Positions 8,917-17,626 are shown, numbered from the stretch's first letter. The stretch: 64,000 nt of DNA from Verrucomicrobiota bacterium (GCA_018970725.1 JAGWVU010000015.1:36815-100814); one strand, 5' to 3'. Notes: generated by a model from the letters alone, not told the origin. Program-made: numbers and translations.

Positions 8917-9644
8917 GTTCGGGGCGAAGCGTCCGCGATTTTCGGTTCTGTCTCTTCGGCCGGCTCAGCCCGCAGTTGCGCCAGCAGTGCGTTGACCGCC
9001 CCTGTGATCTCCGGGTCCTGGTTGTCCCGCCAGATTCCCTGCACCACCGTGGCGGAGCTGACGGCGTGCAGTTTGCGGTTGTAACGGTTCTTGAGCGCTT
9101 GGTAACGGTGGGTCACCGCCTGCTCGATTTGCCGCATCAGCGCGGTTTGTTCGTTCTCCCAGGCGGCCTCGCTTTGAGCGGTCCGGGCGGGCAGCAGGGC
9201 GATCAGGTTTGCCTCCAATTCGTTGGCTTTGGCCGCGGCGGCGCGCGCCACCTCGATGTGCCACATTTCGTGCCGGGTGGCGTCGCTTTGGGATTCCGCG
9301 GTGATGGCGCCGCTCTGCGAGGTTTTTCCGAGACCCGCGGTATGGGATTCCGTGATGGCGGCCACATAGACGTAGGCGATCTTCAACTGGCGGCGGGGAA
9401 CGGGCCGGGCTCGTTGGCCGGGCGGGGTCGCCCCGGCGGGGGGCGAGGGGAGTTCCTGGACGGACTGGAGCCACCGGGTCATCCCGAGTCCCGATTCACT
9501 GAGGATCTGATGCGCCGGCAGGTGCTGGATGGTGGGATAGAGTTGGACCACGATTTCCGCCGGGGCCGGTGAAGTTCCGAGGAATGCCAGAAGGATTGCG
9601 CTGGAAACGAAGGTGGTGGTGGCGTTTCGAGTGGGGTTTTTCAC
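8913..9644 (-). CDS. Secreted HExxH protein, DUF922-like candidate metalloprotease
   Basis: Protein of 243 residues with an N-terminal signal peptide (FVSSAILLAFLGTSPAPA) and a GTG start at 9644. It carries RHEMWHIEVAR, which fits the HExxH zinc-protease signature, followed by a helix rich in Ala and Glu (KANELEANLIALLP). The arrangement (a beta-rich first half, then HExxH, then a long helical region ending RYQALKNRYNRKLH) resembles DUF922-type predicted secreted zinc proteases. The similarity is by eye and weak. AAG directly abuts the start codon, so no normal Shine-Dalgarno spacing exists. A palindrome at 9662-9679 lies just upstream and could be an operator. Confidence 0.6.
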   Translation of the reverse strand: MKNPTRNATTTFVSSAILLAFLGTSPAPAEIVVQLYPTIQHLPAHQILSESGLGMTRWLQSVQELPSPPAGATPPGQRARPVPRRQLKIAYVYVAAITESHTAGLGKTSQSGAITAESQSDATRHEMWHIEVARAAAAKANELEANLIALLPARTAQSEAAWENEQTALMRQIEQAVTHRYQALKNRYNRKLHAVSSATVVQGIWRDNQDPEITGAVNALLAQLRAEPAEETEPKIADASPRT

Positions 9645-9661
9645 CTTGGCAAAAAAAGTTG

Positions 9662-9679
9662 TGTGACGAATTTGTCACA
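9662..9679. promoter_or_regulatory. 18-bp palindrome, candidate operator
   Basis: TGTGAC-GAATTT-GTCACA is an inverted repeat with perfect 6-bp arms and one mismatched pair in the centre. It lies 17 bp upstream of the HExxH gene start and about 200 bp from the FG-GAP gene. It resembles a Crp/Fnr-type site but has 8 bp between TGTGA and TCACA instead of 6, so the cognate regulator is unknown. Confidence 0.4.
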
Positions 9680-9831
9680 TAGCAGAAACCGGACCTTTCC
9701 GGCAATCTTTTCCTGTGGTTCCGGGCTCTTTCCGGGGACGGGCGTGGTGGCCGCGGCATGGGGCGGCCGAGTGGGGCGCCTCGCTTCGTTTCGCGAACGC
9801 ATCTTCGAAATGAAGATGGCGCCTGTATTCC

Positions 9832-9860
9832 TTGACTTGATCTCGCGCAACCGATCAAAT
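9832..9860 (+). promoter_or_regulatory. Sigma70-type promoter of the FG-GAP gene
   Basis: TTGACT (9832-9837, 5 of 6 to consensus) and TCAAAT (9855-9860, 4 of 6) are 17 bp apart. Transcription would begin near 9867, about 10 nt before the ATG at 9877, giving a very short leader without a Shine-Dalgarno sequence. Confidence 0.5.
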
Positions 9861-9876
9861 AGGGGCTTCACACGAA

Positions 9877-12800
9877 ATGAAGACCATCGCGTCCCCCCTG
9901 TTCGTCTTTTGCGCGCTCGCCTGGTTGTCTGGTGTCGCCCCCTCCCTGCAAGCCGGTGGAAAGCCGGCGGCGGTGGGTGAGGGCCGGGACACGTTGCGGG
10001 GCGCTTGGCTGGCTGCCCGGCATGCCTTCGGCGGCGGAGAGGACGGGGTTTACGAGGCGAGAAACCTCACGCAGCGTTGGTCGACCCGGTTCGATGGCCA
10101 GGGGTTCACGGCCACGCCGGACGAGGGCGGATGGCGTTGGGGGTTGGAATTGCGGAGTTACGGGTTCGCGGGGCGGGAATCGGCGGTCGTTTCCGGGGCC
10201 GGGCGGGCCGGGGACGGGCGCTTGACCTATCAACGGGGTGGGAGCCTTGAGGAATGGTTTGTGAACGATGAGCGGGGTTTGGAGCAGGGATGGACCCTGC
10301 AGCGGCGGCCCGGGGGAGGGGAGGCGTCCGGTCCCTTGCGGCTGGAACTCGCCGTGCGCGGCGGGTTGGCAGCGCGGGTTGCGGACGATGCCGTGGAATT
10401 TGCCGATGGGCAGGGGGTGGCGCGGGTGACTTATTCCGGCTTGCGGGCGTGGGATGCGGAGGGACGCCGTTTGGAAGCGCGGTTTGCGCCTTCCGGCCAG
10501 GGATTCGCGGTGGAGATCGACGAGCGCACGGCGCGCTATCCGGTGACGATTGATCCAATTGCCCAGCAAGCCTACCTCAAGGCCTCGAACACGGGTTCTC
10601 TTGATGAGTTTGGCAAGGCCGTCGCGCTGGACGGAAACGTGGCGGTGATCGGTGCGCCCGGTGAGGACAGCGTGGCCAAAGGGGTGAACGGGAATGGCAA
10701 TGACGACACGGCCGCGAATTCAGGGGCCGCTTACGTTTTCGTGCGCTCGGGCAAGCTCTGGGTGCAGCAGGCCTACTTGAAGGCGTCGAACGGCGTCACG
10801 GGGGATTTGTTTGGCACCTCGGTGGCGGTCTCGGGGAGCACGGTGGTGATCGGCGCGCCGCAACAGGATGGGGCGACCGGAGCAGCCTACGTCTTTGTCC
10901 GCAACGGTTGGGTTTGGTCGCAGCAGGCGATTCTGAAGGCATCCAACGCCCAGTTGGGCGATCAGTTCGGGGCCTCGGTGGCGATCTCCGGCACGAGCAT
11001 CCTGGTGGGGGCGCCGGAGGAGGACAGCGTGGCCACTTTGGTGGGGGGAAACGCGGGGGATAACACCGTATCGAATTCAGGTGCGGCCTATGTGTTCACG
11101 CGTTCGGGGACGGCTTGGACCCAGCAAGCGTATGTGAAAGCGAGCAACACCGGGGCTGGCGACCGGTTCGGCAAAGCGGTCGCCTTGTCCGGGGATCGGG
11201 CCTTGATCGGAGCCGCCGCGGAAGCGAGTGCGGCGGCTTCGGTGGACGGGAACGAGTCGGATAACTCCAAGGTCAACTCCGGGGCCGCCTACGTTTACCG
11301 GCGGGAGGGATCCGTTTGGACCAAGGAAAGTTACTTCAAAGCCTCCAACAGCGACGGCGGAGACGGGTTCGGTGGGGCGGTGTCGATTTCCGGGGATCTC
11401 GCGGTGGTTGGCGCCGCCTCCGAGGCCTCGGCCGGTTCGGATCCGACGGACAATACCGCGGCTGGGGCGGGAGCGGTCTATGTCTTTGCCCGGAAGGGAA
11501 CGCAGTGGGTCCAGGATGCCTATCTGAAGGCTCCCACGCCGGCGGCTGATGCCCACTTCGGGGCTTCTGTTTCCGTTTCCGGGAGCACGGTGGCGATCGG
11601 ATGCCGCCCGTCGGTCGCCCCGGATGTACCCGTCTACGTCTTCAACCGGCCCGGATCCTCGTGGACGGCGGAGACAGGACTCTTTCCGGGGACTGTCTCG
11701 GGCCTGATCCAATTTGGATACGCGGTGGCTGTTTCAGGGGACGCGGTGATCGCCGGGGCTCCGTCCGAAGACAGTTCATCCACGGGCATCAACGGGAATC
11801 CATCGCCCGCCACCCCGTTGAACGATTCAGGAGCGGGCTACGTGTTTTCCGGCGACTGGCCGTTTTACACATCGCTCGCCAAAGGGATGCAATCGGCTCC
11901 GGGAGCGGGGGATCTCGCCTTTTCGCGTCCTTCCTCTGCGGCAGTGAGTGACGCGGCCACCGTGCTCTACGGGTTTTCGTTGACCGGGGCCGGGGCCAGC
12001 TCGGGGCGCGGTTCCGCCATGTTCTCGACCCTGGCGGGGGCGGGGTTGACGGATCTTTTGGTCCAGGCGGGCGATGATTTGGCCGGCTTCGGCGACGGGT
12101 TCTCCGTCGGGAGCCGGGTGGTCTCGCTCTCCGAGCCGATCGTGCACCAGAACGTCCAGGGGGGGATCTTCCAAGCGGTGGTCTCCGGGCCAGGCATCAC
12201 CTCGTCCAACAACCGGGCGATTCTCAAGGACGACGGCAGTTACCTGCGCCTGCTGCGCCGGACCGGGCGACCGATCGCGGAGTTGGGCAATGCCAGTGCC
12301 GGTTCGTTCGTGGGCGTGTTGCAAAGCCTGGATTCGGACTTGATCACGGTCTCCCACAAATTGCTGACGAGTTCGGTGACCCCGGTGGTTTCTGCGACGA
12401 ACGACAGCGGGATTCTGCCCCTGAACGCGAGTGGCGGGGTGGTGGCGGCGGTGCCCCCGCGGGAGGGCGATGCAGCGTATGGGGGCGGCGGGAACTTCGG
12501 GCAGTTCAGCGGGTTGGCCTCGGCGGCGCTGGGCGGGGTGATCCGTTTCACGGCGGCCCTGCTTCCGACAGGGGGTGCTGCGGCCAAGCAGGCGGTGTTT
12601 TCCACCAACTCCGCGGCCACGACCACGAGCCGGGTTGTGTTGCAGGATGAGAACGCCTGGGAGGCGGCTCCCGCGAAGTTCGGGGTATTTCCGGCGGTGG
12701 GAGAGGCGGGGACCGGGACGGTCTTCCGGGCGACCCTGACCGGGGTGGCGTCCTCGATCAACGAGGGGGTGTGGAACTCCAACGGGAGCAAAAAACTGCT

Positions 12801-13377
12801 GCAGAAGGGCGTGGCGAAGGATGGATTCACGGTGACCCGGTTCATCCGCGTGTGGCCGGTGGGGAACGACCAGGCGGTGTTTCACGTGATGCTGGGGGGA
12901 ACCGGGGTGACCACGACGAACAATGTCGCGATCCTGCTTCTGCAGGCGAACGGCACGATCCTGCCCCTGTTGCGAACCAACGACGTGGCTCCCGGTGTCG
13001 GACTGACCGCCGCCAAGGTGGCCTCCATCCTGTCGGTCGATGTCAACCCGGTGAACGGTCACTACGTGATTCTGGGCAGTTTGCGAGGGGTCTCGTCGGC
13101 AACCAACCAGGCGCTCTGGGCGGGACAGACCACGCTGGGCAATGACACGACCAACCGCGTGCAGCGCCTGCCCTCCTTGCGGTTGCGCAAGGGAGACCTC
13201 TACCGGACTTCGCGCACCCCGAAGGATTTGATCCGCTCGATCACGCTGCGGACCGCGCCGGAGAGCAGCGGGATCGGGGCCAGAGGACTTGGTCAGGCGA
13301 TCGGCATCCAAGGCAATATCGTGGTCGGCGTGACGGCCGACCGCGGGATTGAGGAACTGATTTTGGTCGCTCCCTAA
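9877..13377 (+). CDS. Large secreted FG-GAP repeat protein
   Basis: Exported protein of 1,166 residues with a signal peptide (FVFCALAWLSGVAPSLQA). An N-terminal beta-rich part (about 30-225) ends ARYPVTIDPI. Seven FG-GAP-like repeats follow (about 228-670). Each opens like AYLKASNTG, continues DxFGxxVAxSG and IGAPxED, and several carry Asp/Asn-rich loops such as GNGNDD before SGAAYVF. These resemble the blades of integrin-type propellers that bind calcium. The C-terminal 480 residues are a separate repeated beta domain (units with ATNxxxLW or SSNNRAILK) seen in choice-of-anchor style surface proteins. No catalytic motif or anchor was found. It is probably a cell-surface or extracellular protein. 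A 95-bp palindromic element starts at the base right after its stop codon. Confidence 0.82.
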   Translation: MKTIASPLFVFCALAWLSGVAPSLQAGGKPAAVGEGRDTLRGAWLAARHAFGGGEDGVYEARNLTQRWSTRFDGQGFTATPDEGGWRWGLELRSYGFAGRESAVVSGAGRAGDGRLTYQRGGSLEEWFVNDERGLEQGWTLQRRPGGGEASGPLRLELAVRGGLAARVADDAVEFADGQGVARVTYSGLRAWDAEGRRLEARFAPSGQGFAVEIDERTARYPVTIDPIAQQAYLKASNTGSLDEFGKAVALDGNVAVIGAPGEDSVAKGVNGNGNDDTAANSGAAYVFVRSGKLWVQQAYLKASNGVTGDLFGTSVAVSGSTVVIGAPQQDGATGAAYVFVRNGWVWSQQAILKASNAQLGDQFGASVAISGTSILVGAPEEDSVATLVGGNAGDNTVSNSGAAYVFTRSGTAWTQQAYVKASNTGAGDRFGKAVALSGDRALIGAAAEASAAASVDGNESDNSKVNSGAAYVYRREGSVWTKESYFKASNSDGGDGFGGAVSISGDLAVVGAASEASAGSDPTDNTAAGAGAVYVFARKGTQWVQDAYLKAPTPAADAHFGASVSVSGSTVAIGCRPSVAPDVPVYVFNRPGSSWTAETGLFPGTVSGLIQFGYAVAVSGDAVIAGAPSEDSSSTGINGNPSPATPLNDSGAGYVFSGDWPFYTSLAKGMQSAPGAGDLAFSRPSSAAVSDAATVLYGFSLTGAGASSGRGSAMFSTLAGAGLTDLLVQAGDDLAGFGDGFSVGSRVVSLSEPIVHQNVQGGIFQAVVSGPGITSSNNRAILKDDGSYLRLLRRTGRPIAELGNASAGSFVGVLQSLDSDLITVSHKLLTSSVTPVVSATNDSGILPLNASGGVVAAVPPREGDAAYGGGGNFGQFSGLASAALGGVIRFTAALLPTGGAAAKQAVFSTNSAATTTSRVVLQDENAWEAAPAKFGVFPAVGEAGTGTVFRATLTGVASSINEGVWNSNGSKKLLQKGVAKDGFTVTRFIRVWPVGNDQAVFHVMLGGTGVTTTNNVAILLLQANGTILPLLRTNDVAPGVGLTAAKVASILSVDVNPVNGHYVILGSLRGVSSATNQALWAGQTTLGNDTTNRVQRLPSLRLRKGDLYRTSRTPKDLIRSITLRTAPESSGIGARGLGQAIGIQGNIVVGVTADRGIEELILVAP

Positions 13378-13472
13378 CCCGCAGCTCTCAAGCTCTCGCT
13401 GCTGCGATCCGCTCGAATTCCAGGCAATGCCATTTGGCGGCGTCCTGCGGCGTGATCCTTGAGAGGTGCGGG
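13378..13472. repeat. 95-bp palindromic intergenic element, copy A
   Basis: The left arm (13378-13392, CCCGCAGCTCTCAAG) pairs with the right arm (13458-13472) at 14 of 15 positions. The inside contains TCCGCTCGAATTCCAG. Copy B at 54234-54328 has the same length and matches at about 77 of 95 positions. The element begins at the base after the preceding stop codon and sits between convergent genes. It could be a small non-autonomous mobile element or an extragenic palindrome acting in termination. Confidence 0.75.
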
Positions 13473-13479
13473 CCGTGCG

Positions 13480-14376
13480 TCAGGCCAAGCCGAGGACCCG
13501 GTTGATCCCCCCGGCCACCTTCTTGAGTTGCTCCAGGTTCCCGCCGCTCACCTCGGCGGCGCACCAACCGTGGTAGTTGATCTCCAACAGGGCGGCCCTG
13601 ACATCCGCCCAAGGAAGATCATCCGGTTCCTCCCCGATGGGCGCAAACTTGTCCACGGCCCGGGAAAAGCCCTTGATGTCGAGCTTGATGATCCGTTTGC
13701 CCAAGGCGCGGATCCATTCCCCCGGTTGCCCGAATTTCCAGTGGTTTCCGATGTCGAACTGCATGCCGACCCAGGGCGAGGCAAATTCGTCCACGTAACG
13801 CACGAACTTTTCGACGCTCTGTTCGGGACCGCCTTTGTGGTCGTAGAGGAAGTGGTTCCAGACGTTCTCAATGGCAATGGACACGCCGAGTTCGGCGGCC
13901 AGTGGAACGGCTTGGGCGATGTTGTCGATGGAGCGGCGCCAGATTTCCTCTTCCGGGCCATCCTCACCGTGACCGACCACGAGCAGAACGGTGTGACCGC
14001 CGATCGCCTTGGTTTCGCGGAGTGCGGTTTTGAGATGTTCGAGGGCCTTGGCCCGCATGGCGGGATCGGGGCTGGTGTGGCGGATTTGCCAGTGCGAATT
14101 GCAGACCGTGCCATCCACCGGAAGACCCGAGGATTCGATCGCGGCGAGGGTTTGGGCGATGTCGAGCCCGGGAGGATCGAGTTCGATACCCTGGAAACCG
14201 GCTTCCCTGGCGATGCGGAATTTGTCGGTGAGAGTGGCTCCTTCCTTGACCATCCCGATTTTGAGGGTGCGGTAGACCCGGCCTTGGAGGCTGGAGGCGG
14301 CCGGTGGGGCGGCGGTGAGGGGAGCCGCGAGGAGCGGCGTGGCAGCGAGGAGAAAACGGCGGCGGCTGGGGGTCAT
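13480..14376 (-). CDS. Sugar phosphate isomerase/epimerase-like TIM-barrel protein with Tat signal
   Basis: Protein of 298 residues. It starts with a twin-arginine signal (SRRRFLLAATPLLAAPLTA) followed by an AP-endonuclease-2/xylose-isomerase-like TIM barrel. Barrel residues that would hold a divalent metal are visible in GIELDPPG, AIENVW, QFDIGNHW and CAAEVSGG. Such proteins are abundant in PVC bacteria, where they serve in inositol or keto-sugar metabolism; the substrate here is unknown. I chose ATG 14376 because the Tat motif starts there and a good promoter ends 6 nt upstream. A longer open frame to 14517 has no signal peptide and overlaps that promoter. Confidence 0.85.
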   Translation of the reverse strand: MTPSRRRFLLAATPLLAAPLTAAPPAASSLQGRVYRTLKIGMVKEGATLTDKFRIAREAGFQGIELDPPGLDIAQTLAAIESSGLPVDGTVCNSHWQIRHTSPDPAMRAKALEHLKTALRETKAIGGHTVLLVVGHGEDGPEEEIWRRSIDNIAQAVPLAAELGVSIAIENVWNHFLYDHKGGPEQSVEKFVRYVDEFASPWVGMQFDIGNHWKFGQPGEWIRALGKRIIKLDIKGFSRAVDKFAPIGEEPDDLPWADVRAALLEINYHGWCAAEVSGGNLEQLKKVAGGINRVLGLA

Positions 14377-14382
14377 GAGGGG

Positions 14383-14412
14383 ATTGTAAACGCAGATTCC
14401 GACTCCCCTCAA
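14383..14412 (-). promoter_or_regulatory. Sigma70-type promoter giving a leaderless mRNA
   Basis: On the minus strand TTGAGG (14412-14407) and TACAAT (14388-14383, 5 of 6 to consensus) are 18 bp apart. Only 6 nt separate the -10 box from the ATG at 14376, so transcription should start at or beside the start codon. There is no Shine-Dalgarno sequence. Confidence 0.5.
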
Positions 14413-14470
14413 GACAAAGAACGGGAGGTTCGTGAATGACACATCCGGGTGGGGCGTGCATCGTGGGGGG

Positions 14471-15148
14471 ATGTTGTTGAAGCTGGGCCTGCTGCTGATC
14501 GTGCTATCGGTGGTCATCGGGGAGGTGTTCCGCCAGGTGCGCGTCCGCCGGGATGTGGTGCTTCGGCAGGTGCCTTTCTCCCCGGGCTTGAGCGGGGCGG
14601 AGTTTGCGCGGCTCTTGTTGCGGCTGGCGGATTGTCAGGAAGTCAAGGTGATCGAAAGCCGGCACCTGGTGACGGACCACTATGTTCCCGGGGCGAAAAT
14701 CCTCCGGCTGGCCCCGCAGAATTATCACGGAGTGAATCTTGCGGCGGTCGGCCTGGCTGCGCACGAGGTCGGGCATGCCCTGCAGGAGGCGGCGGCCTAT
14801 CACCCGCTTCCGTGGCGGCAAACGGTCATCGGCCTGGCCTATTATGGCAGCTTCGGCTCGTTTCTGGTGGCCGTGCTTCCCATTCTCGTGGCCCGTCCGC
14901 TGGGCCTTTTGATTCTCGGCGCGTGCTGGTTTTTCATCCGCGCCAACAGCCTCCTCACCCTGCCGGTCGAGCGGGACGCGTCTTCCCGGGTCGTCGCCTT
15001 GATCCGCAAGTTCCGGGCCCTGCCGCCGGGCCGCGAACTCGCCCAATTCGAGCAAATGCTCCGGGTCGCCGAGTTCGACAAACTCAGCGGTTTTCTCAAG
15101 ACTTTCCATTTTCTCGCCTCGCACCTCGTGTTCTGGAAGCCCCGTTGA
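14471..15148 (+). CDS. Membrane zinc metallopeptidase, YugP-like
   Basis: Membrane protein of 225 residues from the neutral zinc metallopeptidase family (Zn_peptidase_2; Bacillus YugP). Seen: an N-terminal transmembrane helix (LGLLLIVLSVVIGEVF), the conserved TDHYVPGAKILRL segment, the catalytic AAHEVGHALQ, and a later hydrophobic pair (about 125-165). The family's physiological substrate is unknown. ATG 14471 starts at the first membrane helix and is preceded directly by a G-run. GTG 14432 adds 13 residues and has GGGAGG 3 nt upstream, so it remains possible. The next gene, recJ, follows 55 bp later on the same strand. Confidence 0.85.
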   Translation: MLLKLGLLLIVLSVVIGEVFRQVRVRRDVVLRQVPFSPGLSGAEFARLLLRLADCQEVKVIESRHLVTDHYVPGAKILRLAPQNYHGVNLAAVGLAAHEVGHALQEAAAYHPLPWRQTVIGLAYYGSFGSFLVAVLPILVARPLGLLILGACWFFIRANSLLTLPVERDASSRVVALIRKFRALPPGRELAQFEQMLRVAEFDKLSGFLKTFHFLASHLVFWKPR

Positions 15149-15203
15149 GGGGACCGGATCCCGCGATCGGCACGGCAAAGAATCATCGAACACCAAACCA
15201 TTC

Positions 15204-16898
15204 ATGTTGGAAGCAAATTGGACTGTCCGGGAAAGCCCTTGCCCGGGCCAGGTGGAGGCCATCGTTCAGGAATTCGGGATCCGGAAACTGGTCGCGGAAC
15301 TGCTTTTGCAACGGGGGTTCTCCGGGGCCGCGGAGATCGGCCGATATCTCAATCCGCGGCTCCAGGATTTGAGCGATCCCTTCCTGCTGCCGAACATGGC
15401 GGCCGCCGTGGACCGGATTTTCGAAGCGGTGGACCGGAACGAAACGGTGGTCTTGTATGGGGATTATGACGTGGACGGGGTCACTTCCCTGACGCTCCTC
15501 CACGCGTTCCTGCGCGCTTACGGACTCGAGGCGCGGACCTTCCTGCCTCATCGCATGGAAGATGGTTATGGCCTCAGCGACCACGGCCTCGAGCGTTGTC
15601 TGGCCGAGGAGGCTCCGAGCCTGATCATCGCGGTGGATTGCGGGACCTCCTCGATCCAGCAGGTAGGGAATCTCCGGGAGCAGGGGATCGATGTGATCAT
15701 CGTGGATCACCATGAAAGCAACACGGGGCAGCTGCCGCCGGCGGTGGCGGTGGTGAATCCCAAGCTGGGCGACGCCTTTCATTACTTTTGCACCGCCGGC
15801 CTAATCTTCAAACTGGGGCACGCCCTGCAGAAGCGGCGGAGGAATGACCGGCTCGATCTCAAGGAGTGGCTCGACGTGGTGGCTCTCGGGACGGTGGCGG
15901 ATCTGGTCCCCTTGGTGGATGAGAACCGTTTGCTGGTGCGCAAGGGCCTGCAGCAGTTGGCGCGGACGCGGCATGCCGGGCTTGTGGCGTTGAAAAAGGT
16001 GGCCGGCGTCGGCGGGGAGCTGGAGTCGAACGATATCGGCTTCAAACTCGGGCCCCGGCTCAACGCCGCCGGACGGCTCGATACCGCATCCGTCGCCCTC
16101 GATCTGTTGCGGTGCGCGAACCCGGCCGAAGCGGATCGTCTGGCGGCGGATCTGGACGGGCAGAACCGCGACCGCCAGAATCTGGAACAACGGATCCGGG
16201 ATCAGGCGGTGGAAATGTTGCGGCGGCAAGGGGATCAGCTCGGCCGGGGAATCGTCCTGGCCAGTGAGGAATGGCACGCCGGCGTGGTCGGCATCGTGGC
16301 TTCCCGGGTGGTCAAGGAGTTTTACCGGCCCAGCTTCATCATCGCGTTCGACGAGGAGGGAATCGGCAAAGGGAGCGGGCGGAGTATCGCGGGGATCTCC
16401 CTGGTGGACGCATTGAAGGCTTGCGATGATCTGCTGGTCTCCGGGGGAGGTCACCAGATGGCGGCCGGGTTGACGTTGCGACGGGAAAATCTGGAGGCCT
16501 TCCGCGAGCGGTTTGCCGCCTATCTCGAAGCCAACGCCCCTGCAGAACTCTTCACCCCGCGGCTGGAGATTGATCTGGTGGCGACCCTGGCGGAGATCAA
16601 TCTGGACCTGTTGGAGAGTTACGACTTGGTGCATCCCATGGGCATGGGAAATCCGGCTCCGCTCTTCATGAGCCGCGGGGTGCGGTTGGCGGAGGAGCCG
16701 AGGGTGTTGAAGGAGAAGCATCTCCGCCTCCCCCTCCAACAGAACGGAGCGCGGGTGGAGGCGATGTGGTTCAACGCAGCCCACCTGGAACTCCCCCCGG
16801 GGCCTTGGGACATGGCCTACCGGATCAGCCGGAACGTTTACAAGGGCCGGTCCAGCGTCTCGCTCACCATCGAAGCCCTGCGGACCGCACGGTCATAG
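15204..16898 (+). CDS. recJ: Single-stranded-DNA-specific exonuclease RecJ
   Basis: 5'-3' exonuclease of recombination and mismatch repair, 564 residues (typical length). DHH-family motifs are complete: DYDVDG (87-92), AVDCGTS (about 143-149), VDHH (167-170), and the DHHA1-domain GGGHQMAAG (414-422). A C-terminal OB-like domain follows. ATG 15204 is the natural start. A half copy of the palindromic element seen at 13378 and 54234 begins at the base after its stop codon. Confidence 0.96.
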   Translation: MLEANWTVRESPCPGQVEAIVQEFGIRKLVAELLLQRGFSGAAEIGRYLNPRLQDLSDPFLLPNMAAAVDRIFEAVDRNETVVLYGDYDVDGVTSLTLLHAFLRAYGLEARTFLPHRMEDGYGLSDHGLERCLAEEAPSLIIAVDCGTSSIQQVGNLREQGIDVIIVDHHESNTGQLPPAVAVVNPKLGDAFHYFCTAGLIFKLGHALQKRRRNDRLDLKEWLDVVALGTVADLVPLVDENRLLVRKGLQQLARTRHAGLVALKKVAGVGGELESNDIGFKLGPRLNAAGRLDTASVALDLLRCANPAEADRLAADLDGQNRDRQNLEQRIRDQAVEMLRRQGDQLGRGIVLASEEWHAGVVGIVASRVVKEFYRPSFIIAFDEEGIGKGSGRSIAGISLVDALKACDDLLVSGGGHQMAAGLTLRRENLEAFRERFAAYLEANAPAELFTPRLEIDLVATLAEINLDLLESYDLVHPMGMGNPAPLFMSRGVRLAEEPRVLKEKHLRLPLQQNGARVEAMWFNAAHLELPPGPWDMAYRISRNVYKGRSSVSLTIEALRTARS

Positions 16899-16913
16899 CC
16901 CGCATTTCTCAAG
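16899..16913. repeat. Half copy of the palindromic element (copy C)
   Basis: CCCGCATTTCTCAAG starts at the base after the recJ stop. It matches the arm of the elements at 13378 and 54234 (14 of 15 to the complement of copy B's right arm). No right arm is visible in the following 200 bp, which otherwise hold no gene or clear signal up to 17115. Confidence 0.45.
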
Positions 16914-17115
16914 GATCGCGTCGCAAGGCGCCGCCAAATTCGGATGCACCCTGGTGGTTTGCGTCTGTGTATTCGAAAGTCTGACTGATCTCGATGCGAG
17001 CTGCAGCATTCGCAGGCCCGTCACAACGCGCCAAATGGCCGCTTGGCGAAAGATTGGTCTCAGGGCTGACGAATGGGCAAGTGCCTTTCCTGCCACCGTC
17101 TTGGTCGTTTCCGCG

Positions 17116-17586
17116 TTAGGGGCTTGGTTCGGAGGACGTTGGGCTTGTGGTGCTTCCGGTGCCGGTCTTTCCGGAAGCCGGCCAGGAGAGGTAACCCCGG
17201 TGCAGGTGTTGGATGTTGGTGAACCCGAGTTCCTTGAGCCGGGTCACCGCCTTGCGGCTGCGGTAGCCTCCCGCGCAGTAGACGAGAACCGGTTTCCCGC
17301 GGTCGAGCGCGCCGGCCAACTGGTCGAAGGCCGGGTCTCCGGACGGGAGGTGGTGGGCGCCGGGCAAGGCTCCGCCGGCGAATTCCCGGGCGGAACGGAC
17401 ATCGAGCACCTGGGTTTCCGGATGCGTCGAGAGCCAGACCCGGGCCTGGCGGGCGTTGAGGTTGGCACAGACACGGCCGGGACCGGGTTGGAACAGGATC
17501 CAGTCCCAGACGGCTTCCGCGCCAAGCCCGAGGAGCACGAAGGCCCCGGTGAGGGCAAGCAACCAGAGGAATTGATGGAGGTGCAT
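17116..17586 (-). CDS. Membrane-anchored rhodanese-domain protein
   Basis: Protein of 156 residues with an N-terminal transmembrane helix ([21 protein letters not shown]) and a single rhodanese domain. The substrate loop [13 protein letters not shown] is followed by the active-site loop [10 protein letters not shown], so the catalytic cysteine is present (CxxGxR form). The role is sulfur transfer or redox signalling at the membrane, with the domain side not determined. ATG 17586 begins at the membrane helix. It lies 40 bp downstream of the nuclease gene on the same strand, probably in one operon. Confidence 0.85.
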   Translation of the reverse strand: MHLHQFLWLLALTGAFVLLGLGAEAVWDWILFQPGPGRVCANLNARQARVWLSTHPETQVLDVRSAREFAGGALPGAHHLPSGDPAFDQLAGALDRGKPVLVYCAGGYRSRKAVTRLKELGFTNIQHLHRGYLSWPASGKTGTGSTTSPTSSEPSP

Positions 17587-17626
17587 GGCGGGGGCGGAGG
17601 CGCCGTTTCCCCGTGGGGGCGGGCGG

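Noticed and set aside
9645..9876. Minus-strand reading frames crossing the promoter region of the FG-GAP gene
   Set aside because: They span a likely promoter and operator and show a random composition.
16914..17115. Small reading frames in the gap after recJ (for example minus strand 16893-17096)
   Set aside because: No motif, no ribosome binding site and no hydrophobic signal; the sequence looks like non-coding DNA between convergent genes.
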